21,210 nucleotides of DNA from an uncultured Oscillospiraceae bacterium (GTDB taxonomy: Bacteria; Bacillota; Clostridia; Oscillospirales; Oscillospiraceae), in assembly GCA_904398675.1 (NCBI GenBank), contig CAJFPI010000022.1, positions 1 to 21,210 on the forward strand, in the 5' to 3' direction. How positions within the stretch are numbered: position 1 is the stretch's first letter; each line of letters begins with the position of its first letter. Positions 1 to 6,439 of this stretch are shown piece by piece. The notes beneath the pieces were generated by a model. The model ran no database searches, was not told where the DNA came from, and worked only from the letters and a program-made list of their open reading frames with translations. Made by a program: the position numbers and the translations under genes.

Positions 1-1042
1 CGGGGGCCTGGATCACCACAGTGGCGTTGTCCGCCATCTCCACCACCTCCCCGCCCAGAAACGCCGCGGCGTCCTCCAGGGAGATCATGATGGTGTCGCT
101 GTAGGTGAACACCGGCAGCGTCAGGGCCAGGCTGTCCCCCGCCGCCGCCAGGACGGACGGATCCATGGACTGGGCGTTGTTGGCCCGGCCGGCAATATTT
201 TCAGAGGCGCTCTCCAGATTCTGCCGGTCCCGGGCGGAAAGCCCGGCGTAGCGGCTGAGGATATTGGAGAAGTGGGAGGCGATGGCGTCCTCCGCCGTCA
301 CCAGCCCCGCGTCGTTTAGGAACTCGCCGTCCCGGAGGCCCGCAAAGAGCAGGATCGCCGCCATATCGGCGCTGTCCGCCCCGGCAGCCTCACTGTCCAG
401 GTAGCTGAGGGCCTGGGTCACCAGCGCAGCCAGATCCCCGGTGCCGTCATACTCCGCCTGCTCCAGCAGCCGGGCCGCCTGGTCGCTAATCTCCTCCTCC
501 ACCCGGCGCAGCGCCTCGTCGGGGTTCTCCATGGCGGTGACCGCCTGGCCGATGGCCCCCAGGGCCTCGTCCGCGGTCTCCAGCTGCTCCAGAGACGCCT
601 GAAGCTGCTCCTGCTCATACCGGAGCTGGTGGAGCTGAATCATCCCCTCCAGATAGGTCCGCAGCGTGCCGCTGGGATCCCCCAGGGCGATGAGGCGGTC
701 AATATTGCTCTGGATGGCCGCCGTCTCCTCCCCGGTGCCCAAGATGGCCATCAGCTCGTCCCGCAGCTCCTCCAGGGTGGGCTCCGGCTCGGTCTCGGTC
801 TCGGTTCCGGTCTCACCGTTTTCCTCGGTCCCATCCGTTCCCGTCTCTCCGCTCCCATCACCGGTGTCCCCGGTCCCGCCGTCTGTGGACGTCCCGTCCT
901 GGTCCTCCTCCCCTGCGTCGGGGGCCAGCGTGCCGCTGGCATCCCCGCCGGAGGCCGCCAGGGCCGCCCCGCACAGGATGGACAGCGCTGTGATAAGGCT
1001 CACAAGGAGCAGAAACCACGCCTTTGTCTTCTCTTTTCGCAC
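1..1042 (-). CDS. Exported protein with acidic linker and copper-amine-oxidase-like stalk domain (3' end missing)
   Basis: This reading frame starts with GTG at 1042, preceded by a strong GAGGAGGAGAG ribosome binding site, and stays open for 347 codons to the window edge. Residues 1-29 are a Sec signal peptide: a basic RKEKTK start, a hydrophobic stretch and an ALA-A cleavage site. Residues 30-90 are a Gly/Thr/Glu/Asp-rich linker with imperfect TG-D/E repeats ending in ETETEPEP. Residues 90-300 are predicted mostly helical, with a coiled-coil-like stretch near 138-195. From about 308 the sequence matches the copper amine oxidase N-terminal-like 'stalk' fold (LPVFTYSDTIMIS, LEDAAAFLGGEVVEM, ATVVIQ), a common wall or surface module in Firmicutes. 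The start lies 14 bases after the MORN gene, so the two are probably co-transcribed. An SILCG sequence is present but does not fit a lipobox, so I favour signal peptidase I. Specific function is unknown; a surface or wall-bound role is inferred. Confidence 0.8.
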   Translation of the reverse strand, partial: MRKEKTKAWFLLLVSLITALSILCGAALAASGGDASGTLAPDAGEEDQDGTSTDGGTGDTGDGSGETGTDGTEENGETGTETETEPEPTLEELRDELMAILGTGEETAAIQSNIDRLIALGDPSGTLRTYLEGMIQLHQLRYEQEQLQASLEQLETADEALGAIGQAVTAMENPDEALRRVEEEISDQAARLLEQAEYDGTGDLAALVTQALSYLDSEAAGADSADMAAILLFAGLRDGEFLNDAGLVTAEDAIASHFSNILSRYAGLSARDRQNLESASENIAGRANNAQSMDPSVLAAAGDSLALTLPVFTYSDTIMISLEDAAAFLGGEVVEMADNATVVIQAP

Positions 1043-1056
1043 AGTCTCTCCTCCTC

Positions 1057-2469
1057 TCAGTAGTTTCCGCACTCCACCGCCAGGATCTTCTCCCCCGCGG
1101 CGTCATAATAGAGCTTGATGTAGTAGCTGCTCATGAGATACTTGTCCACCCGGCCGCTCTCCGGCAGCTCCAGAGACAGCTGGCCGGCCGCTGCGGACCG
1201 CTCCGCCGTCAGCTCCAGGGTCAGCGTGGAAAACCTCTCCCCCAGCAGGGAGCCCAGCTCCTCCTCCGTGGTGTCCCGGGTAATATCCAGAAACCCCTCG
1301 TCCACATCCGTCAGCACCCGCTGACAGGTATACAGCCCTGTTTCATCGCTGCGGCAGAGGAAGGCGGCGCCCAGGTTCAGATAGGTCAGCACCTGGTACT
1401 CCCCCTCCACCGTCGTATACCCCGGACTTCCGAAGGCGGCGGCGATGTCCTCCGGCGTGGCCCCCAGGTAGCCCATGTAGTTGACGCTGTTGTCCAGAAA
1501 CTCCCCCGTGTAGACGGTAGAGCCCAGCGTATCGTAGACGGTGCCGGAGCCCTGGCGCTGCCCCTGGACAAAGGCCCCCTGGTAGAGGATGCTGCCGTCC
1601 TCGTCGTAGAGGGTGCCGGTACCCTCGTAGAGGCCCTGGGAGAACTGGCCCTGGTAGACCAGCACACCATTTTCATAGTAGCTGCCCTCTCCCTCATAGA
1701 GCCCGGCCACAAAGTCCCCCCGGTAGCGGACGGTGGTGCCGTCCTCCTTGTAGACCACGCCGCTGCCCTCCCACAGGTCGTTTGCAAAGTCGCCGTAGTA
1801 GAGAAGGGTGTGGGTGTCGGGGCGGTACTCCATGCCCCGGCCGCTGCGCATCCCCTGGGAAAAGGCGCCCTGGTAGATCAGGGATCCGTTCTCGTCATAG
1901 AGCCGTCCCTCGCCGTCATAGAGGTTGTCGGAGAAATCCCCCTCGTAGCGCAGCACGCCGTCCACATAGAGGGAGCCGTAGCCGTTGTAGGCGGCGTTGA
2001 GAAACTCCCCGGTATACACCAGCTGCCCCTCCGTGTCATATTGGGAGGCGGAACCGGTGAGCTGGCCGGAGGACACATCTCCGGAGTAGATGATGGTCCC
2101 CATCTCGTTGCGGATCCGGGCCGGGCCGGTGTAGCCCGCCATCTTCTCGCTGTTGAGGAGGATGGTGGGGGTCCACAGCCGCCCCTCCAGCCAGGGGTAG
2201 ATCACTGTGGTGAAGGCTGTGACCACCAGCACAACCGCCACCACGCTCAGCCCCAGGAACCGCTTGGAGAGGTAGATGGTGCCAAAGCGCACATAGTCCG
2301 CCTTGCTGGAGGGCCGCCGGGTCATGGATTTGACCTGGTTGCGGACGTAGGTGTTCAGATAGACGAAGGGCTTTGCCAGCATCTTCGCCGTGCGGGTGAT
2401 CTTTTTTGTGATGTTGGTGATCTGGCGCCCGACGATCTTGGAGATCTGGCCAAAGAGATTGAAATTCAT
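1057..2469 (-). CDS. Membrane-anchored MORN-repeat protein
   Basis: This 470-residue protein has a basic cytoplasmic N-terminus of about 70 residues (KKITRTAK, TRRPSSK), a single membrane helix near 71-91 (LGLSVVAVVLVVTAF) and a large extracytoplasmic part. Residues 126-333 form eight complete and one partial MORN-type repeats of about 24 residues, each following Y-x-G-x-F ... G-x-G-x-x-Y ... G (for example YEGDFSDNLYDGEGRLY and YQGQFSQGLYEGTGTLY). Residues 335-470 look like a separate domain. MORN repeats make elongated beta-hairpin rods that bind membranes or proteins. The ATG at 2469 has a GGGGAGGAGG site ahead. The gene lies 18 bases after the receptor gene, in the same orientation as the injection-system genes. 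An anchoring or scaffolding role between membrane and wall is inferred from topology. Confidence 0.85.
   Translation of the reverse strand: MNFNLFGQISKIVGRQITNITKKITRTAKMLAKPFVYLNTYVRNQVKSMTRRPSSKADYVRFGTIYLSKRFLGLSVVAVVLVVTAFTTVIYPWLEGRLWTPTILLNSEKMAGYTGPARIRNEMGTIIYSGDVSSGQLTGSASQYDTEGQLVYTGEFLNAAYNGYGSLYVDGVLRYEGDFSDNLYDGEGRLYDENGSLIYQGAFSQGMRSGRGMEYRPDTHTLLYYGDFANDLWEGSGVVYKEDGTTVRYRGDFVAGLYEGEGSYYENGVLVYQGQFSQGLYEGTGTLYDEDGSILYQGAFVQGQRQGSGTVYDTLGSTVYTGEFLDNSVNYMGYLGATPEDIAAAFGSPGYTTVEGEYQVLTYLNLGAAFLCRSDETGLYTCQRVLTDVDEGFLDITRDTTEEELGSLLGERFSTLTLELTAERSAAAGQLSLELPESGRVDKYLMSSYYIKLYYDAAGEKILAVECGNY
1465..2094 (-). repeat. MORN repeat array (8-9 units)
   Basis: This is the repeat-coding part of the MORN gene. 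The period is about 72 bases (24 residues). The repeats have diverged clearly at the DNA level, so the array is old rather than a recent slippage expansion. Boundaries are approximate. Confidence 0.75.
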
Positions 2470-2487
2470 GGTACGCCTCCTCCCCGC

Positions 2488-5187
2488 TTACCGGCTCAGC
2501 GCCGCCTCTGTGTGGAGGTGGGAATCGCAGAGCATGAGGTAGTACATGGCCACCGTGTCCCGCTCGTTGGTCTGCAGCACATCGGCAAAGTGCTTGCGGG
2601 CGGTGAAGTAGCGCCCCTGCTGGTAGTCATGGATCCCCTGCTCAAAGGCCTCCCTGGTCACCAGGTGCAGTTTCTTCTCATAGGTGTCCATGCCGTCCAG
2701 GAACTCGTAGAGGCTCTCCCGCCCCGTATCCCCGGCGCCGATCTCCCGGCAGTTGAAGTAAAAGCTGTCTCCGATCTGCTCCACCGCCTGGCGGGTGATG
2801 ATGTAGCGGGTGCCGATCTCATCCATCAGGCTGGTGAGGGCGTAGATATCCATAATGGTGCGGGAGATGGCGGTGATGGTCTGGCGTTTCTGGTTGCCCG
2901 CCACCCCCACCAGCGTCTCATCGGCGGAAATCAGCATTTTCAGCTCCACGGCGCTGTTCTCCCGGGCCATGGTCTCCTTCAGGGCGATGGCGGTGTTCAG
3001 CGCGTCCCGCACCTGGAAGGGGAACAGGGCCAGCATGCCCGAGCCGTCAAAGTGCTCGATGATGCCGTGGTTGATGTCCACCACGTCGAAAATCTTGTCA
3101 AAGCTCTCGTTCATCAGGGCGAAGTATGCCTCGCTTCCCAGGTTTTCCCCGCCCAGGCTGAAATTCACATACAAAAGGCTCATATCCCGGACGCTCTTGT
3201 CCCGCAGCTGCAGGTCCGTGACCTTGGTCTTGCCCATCAGCTGGAACAGCTCCCGGGGGGTGAATTTGATGTATTCGTTGTTCAGCAGCACCATGTTGGA
3301 GATGTACTGGTTGAGCTTTTCCGTCATCTGATTAAAGCTCATGGCGATGTCCGCCAGCTCATCCCGGGAGGTGATCTTTGCCTGAACGTTCCAGCGCCCG
3401 GCGCTGATCTCCCCGATGCAGCGGCTCAGCTCCTTCAGCGGACGGAAGGCCCCGATCAGCACCGCCAGCAGCACTGCCAGCAGCACCACGACCCCCGCCG
3501 CAGCCGCAGCTGCAGCATAGAAGGCCGGGCTGCGGTCCAGCGCCGCGCTGAGGGCGGACCGCCGCTCCATCCGGGCCTCCATCAGCCCTATAGTCTCGCC
3601 GTCGGCCGATACAATGGGCTCCACATAGCTGACATAATCCACGCCGCCCCGGCGGAAGGAGACCAAACCGCCCCCTTCGGCACAGTCCATGACCGCTGCC
3701 GCCGCGTCCGCCGGCATCTCCAGGGACAGCGGCGCCAGGTAGCTGGCTGTGGCAAAGGCGTCTCTGTCCAGGGTGGCACAGACCGCATAGGCACTCTCCC
3801 CGTCCAGGACATAGAGGACCAGCCCCACGTCCGCCGCGCCGGAGATTTCCCCGGCGTAGCTGCCGGCGCTGCTCAGCTGCCCCTGCAGCCCTTCCCGCCC
3901 GCCGGCGTCATAGCCGCACAGCTCCGAAAGGGAGAGCGCGGAAACGTCGATCCGGCTGGCTCCGGCCTTGGCCGCGGCGGACAGGCTGTCCTGCCGAGCC
4001 GCATCCTGCTGGGCCGCCAGGAGGCCCAGCAGCGTCCCCGAGAGAGCCGCCAGCACCAGTGCCAGGGCAGGGAGGAAACGGAGAAGGATCTTCCCCGTCA
4101 GCCGGGAGCGGCGGAAGAGCCGCCCCAAAACCCACCCGGCCAGGGTGAGCAAAGCTGCCGCGGCCAGAAACACGCCCGCCGCCTTGGCGATCTCCAGCGC
4201 GCTCCAGCCCTTATAAACGGAGGAAATGACATAGGACTGCGCGCCGAAACGCGCCCACAGAAGGCTCCCGCCGTCAATGGACACGGCGCAGAAGTCCCCG
4301 TTCCCCACGGCGAAGGCCCCCTGCAGCTGGCTGAAAACGGCCCCTGTCTCCGCGTCCACCACAGTATCCGGGCTGTAAAGCCGCTCCACCGTGTAGGCCG
4401 CCAGATCCAGGGCGTAGAGCACGCCGTTGCTCCGGTCCATAAAATACACCCGGTCGGTCTCATCCGCCGACAGCTGCCCCGGAAGGCTCCCCTGGCCGGC
4501 CAGCTGGCTCAGATCCAGGCTGGTCCCGTCCGGGGAGACGGCGGCCAGGCCGCCGCCCTTGGTGCTGTAGACCAGCGTCCCGTCGGAGAGGGCGGCGCAG
4601 TCCTCCACTTCCTCTGCCGCATCTCCCAGGTCATAGCTGGCGATCACCGCTGCCGGCTCCTCGCTGTAGGGCTGGGCCGCAATTACGTCAAAGCGGCCCT
4701 GATCGCAGCACAGCGCCAGCAGCGTCTCCCCCTGCATCTGCAGTTTCTGGATATAAGCCGACGTGCTGTACTGGGAGAGGGTGGTCTTATCCACCCGCAG
4801 CACGCTGTCCTGCTGCACGCCGTCGCTGCTCCAGGTCTGGACCTCCTCGGTGAGGATAACGTCCTGCACCGCGCCGGCGGCGTCCACCCGCCGCTCATAG
4901 GTCTGTGCGGCAATATACAGGCTGCCGCTGCCATCGGCGATCAGGTCCAGATAGCGCATGGCATTGCCGTCCTCATCCTCCCGGTCCAGCTGGACGGACC
5001 ACAGCCGCCGCCCCTGGGGGGACACCCTGGTCAGCTCCCCTTCGTCAGAGAGGAGGTACAGGTTCCCGCTGGGATCGATGGCAAAGTCCTCCGTGCCGTC
5101 CACCGCCACCTGCTGGCCTGACGCGGCAAACCAAGCGCAGACCAGGGCGCTGAGGACCACAATGACACTAATTTTTATCCATTTCAT
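2488..5187 (-). CDS. Four-helix membrane receptor: propeller-like ectodomain, sensor, HAMP, degenerate nucleotide cyclase domain, TPR-like tail
   Basis: This is an 899-residue protein if it starts at the ATG at 5187, which has GGGGGGAAGG six bases upstream. An ATG 18 bases earlier (5205) has no good site. The order is: signal anchor 5-22; extracytoplasmic 29-315 with repeated short strands such as FAIDPSGNLYLLS and LIADGSGSLYIAA, as in beta-propellers; membrane helix 336-356; short basic cytoplasmic loop; membrane helix 367-392; second extracytoplasmic sensor-like region to 552; membrane helix 555-580; HAMP about 582-632 (FRPLKELSRCIGEISAG, DELADIAMSFNQM); class III cyclase homology about 668-815; then a TPR-like tail (YQQGRYFTARKHFADVL). 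In the cyclase part the first metal Asp is replaced by Asn675 (LLYVNF) and the second lies in FDGSGMLALF, where the usual GDG Asp is Ser716. Catalysis is therefore unlikely and a signal-relay or binding role is inferred. It is probably co-expressed with the injection system. Confidence 0.82.
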   Translation of the reverse strand: MKWIKISVIVVLSALVCAWFAASGQQVAVDGTEDFAIDPSGNLYLLSDEGELTRVSPQGRRLWSVQLDREDEDGNAMRYLDLIADGSGSLYIAAQTYERRVDAAGAVQDVILTEEVQTWSSDGVQQDSVLRVDKTTLSQYSTSAYIQKLQMQGETLLALCCDQGRFDVIAAQPYSEEPAAVIASYDLGDAAEEVEDCAALSDGTLVYSTKGGGLAAVSPDGTSLDLSQLAGQGSLPGQLSADETDRVYFMDRSNGVLYALDLAAYTVERLYSPDTVVDAETGAVFSQLQGAFAVGNGDFCAVSIDGGSLLWARFGAQSYVISSVYKGWSALEIAKAAGVFLAAAALLTLAGWVLGRLFRRSRLTGKILLRFLPALALVLAALSGTLLGLLAAQQDAARQDSLSAAAKAGASRIDVSALSLSELCGYDAGGREGLQGQLSSAGSYAGEISGAADVGLVLYVLDGESAYAVCATLDRDAFATASYLAPLSLEMPADAAAAVMDCAEGGGLVSFRRGGVDYVSYVEPIVSADGETIGLMEARMERRSALSAALDRSPAFYAAAAAAAGVVVLLAVLLAVLIGAFRPLKELSRCIGEISAGRWNVQAKITSRDELADIAMSFNQMTEKLNQYISNMVLLNNEYIKFTPRELFQLMGKTKVTDLQLRDKSVRDMSLLYVNFSLGGENLGSEAYFALMNESFDKIFDVVDINHGIIEHFDGSGMLALFPFQVRDALNTAIALKETMARENSAVELKMLISADETLVGVAGNQKRQTITAISRTIMDIYALTSLMDEIGTRYIITRQAVEQIGDSFYFNCREIGAGDTGRESLYEFLDGMDTYEKKLHLVTREAFEQGIHDYQQGRYFTARKHFADVLQTNERDTVAMYYLMLCDSHLHTEAALSR

Positions 5188-5193
5188 ACAAGG

Positions 5194-5203
5194 CCTTCCC
5201 CCC
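5194..5203 (-). promoter_or_regulatory. Ribosome binding site that decides the receptor start
   Basis: The minus strand reads GGGGGGAAGG, six bases before the ATG at 5187. It overlaps the alternative ATG at 5203-5205, so it supports the shorter protein. Confidence 0.55.
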
Positions 5204-5231
5204 ATCCGGATGGATGCCGGTCTCTCCCTGT

Positions 5232-5251
5232 CCCGGCGGCAGGCCGCCGGG
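5232..5251 (-). other. Perfect intercistronic inverted repeat (hairpin)
   Basis: A 9-base arm CCCGGCGGC is followed by two bases and its exact complement GCCGCCGGG. It sits in the 72-base gap between the pseudokinase stop and the receptor start. No T-run follows on the transcribed strand, so a classic intrinsic terminator is unlikely. An mRNA-processing or stability hairpin, or an attenuator within the operon, is possible. Confidence 0.5.
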
Positions 5252-5259
5252 CACTGCTA

Positions 5260-6387
5260 TTATTCCAGATACTGGGCCAGCTGGTCCCGCAGCGGCATCA
5301 GCAGGATGCTGCCCGCGTCCAGCGTCTCGTCAGTCTGGAGCCCGTTGAAACTGGCCACCAGCTCGGCATAGGCGGCGGATCCATAGTACCCGGCGCAGAT
5401 GGAGGCCAGCGTATCCCCCGGCTGGACGATATAGTCCTCGGAGCTGAGCTCCGCCGTCGGATCCGGCAGACTGGAAAACGTGATGTCTCCGCCCCCGGTT
5501 TCGTCGGCCGGGTCTGTCAGCTGCATGCTGTCGCCGTCCTCGTCCTGGGACGCCACATAGGTGATGGTGCCGATGTCGGAGATGGCCGAAACCTCCAGCG
5601 TCTGCTGGTTTGTCAGCTCCGTGACGAGGTAGATCACAAGGCAGGCCAAAAGCGCCACCATGCCGATCCAGGAGATCTGCACGATGCGGGCCTTTTTCCG
5701 CAGGACAAATGCCTTCAGCGCCTGGATGGGCCCCGTCTCCGCCAGATTTTCCGCCGCGTGCTCCAGCTCGCTGATCATGGCCGGCAGGCTGGGATACAGC
5801 CCGGCGGCACACTTTTTGTAGATGGTCCGCAGGGCCTTGTGGTAGGGCTTTTTCAGCTCCCTGCCCATCAGAAATTCCATCAGCGCCGCCGCCTCGTCCC
5901 AGACGCTGCATGCCGCCCCGTCCAGGAGAAACTCCGGGCAGAGCAGATAGCGCAGGCGGATGTTCTCCTCGTCGTCCAGGAGCAGGTTTTCCGGCTGGAG
6001 CAGGCTGCACACCACCGCCGCCGGGAACTCCCCCGCGGCAACCTGGACCTGGAACAGCGCCGCAGTCAGCAGCCGCAGCCGCTTTCCCGCCGCCCCAGGG
6101 CAGCCGTCATAGAGCTCCAGGAGGCTGGGTCCCTCGTTGTAGCGGAACACCGCGTAGAAATCCTGATGGATGCTGAACATCTCCAGAAAGTCGGACCGCT
6201 CCGGCCGGTGGAGAAAGCTGCTGTACAAGTCGCGGAAAAATTCCCGGCTCTCCTCACAGTGGGGAATGCGGTTAACCAGCAGCAGCTCTTCACTCCCCGG
6301 GTGCTTTGCCACCTGGGCTGTCAGATGCAGCGACTGCTCCAGGGTCCCCAGATACTGGAAGGTGGGGATCATCTGTGTCTCCGGCAT
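5260..6387 (-). CDS. Pseudokinase with one membrane helix and extracytoplasmic LysM domain
   Basis: This 375-residue protein starts at an ATG with GGGGAGGTGA ahead. Residues 1-235 resemble the protein kinase fold. The stretch CSLLQPENLLLDDEENIRL (127-145) aligns with the catalytic loop HRDLKPENILL: the His-Arg-Asp becomes Cys-Ser-Leu, Lys becomes Gln131, and Asn134 is kept. The DFG position reads like YLL (147-149), and I see no clear glycine loop or VAIK lysine, so it is very probably catalytically dead. A basic LRKKAR stop precedes the membrane helix at about 237-257. Outside, after an acidic linker, a LysM domain covers 318-365 (YIVQPGDTLASICAGYYG), the family that binds peptidoglycan. The layout is kinase inside, wall-binding outside. 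It follows the last baseplate gene by 52 bases. A role in docking or gating the particle at the envelope is inferred; a stand-alone wall-sensing role is an alternative. Confidence 0.8.
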   Translation of the reverse strand: MPETQMIPTFQYLGTLEQSLHLTAQVAKHPGSEELLLVNRIPHCEESREFFRDLYSSFLHRPERSDFLEMFSIHQDFYAVFRYNEGPSLLELYDGCPGAAGKRLRLLTAALFQVQVAAGEFPAAVVCSLLQPENLLLDDEENIRLRYLLCPEFLLDGAACSVWDEAAALMEFLMGRELKKPYHKALRTIYKKCAAGLYPSLPAMISELEHAAENLAETGPIQALKAFVLRKKARIVQISWIGMVALLACLVIYLVTELTNQQTLEVSAISDIGTITYVASQDEDGDSMQLTDPADETGGGDITFSSLPDPTAELSSEDYIVQPGDTLASICAGYYGSAAYAELVASFNGLQTDETLDAGSILLMPLRDQLAQYLE

Positions 6388-6414
6388 ATGTTCACCTCCC
6401 CTGCGGCCAGATCC

Positions 6415-6428
6415 GCCCCATCCGGGGC
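6415..6428 (-). other. Small GC hairpin before the pseudokinase gene
   Basis: GCCCC-GGAT-GGGGC on the minus strand gives a five-base stem with a four-base loop in the 52-base gap. There is no T-run. It marks the junction between particle genes and envelope genes but could be chance in GC-rich DNA. Confidence 0.25.
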
Positions 6429-6439
6429 ATTTCTTGCCG

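Noticed and set aside
1024..5121. Plus-strand open frame of 1365 codons opposite the MORN and receptor genes
   Set aside because: It is a by-product of GC-rich codon bias on the minus strand. The product is His/Gln/Val/Gly-rich without domains, lacks a ribosome binding site and spans two well-supported genes.
5188..5205. Upstream ATG giving six extra residues on the receptor
   Set aside because: No ribosome binding site precedes it, and the good site overlaps it and fits the ATG at 5187.
5232..5251. Intrinsic terminator ending the particle operon
   Set aside because: The hairpin is strong but no T-run follows in the direction of transcription, and the next gene has the same orientation.
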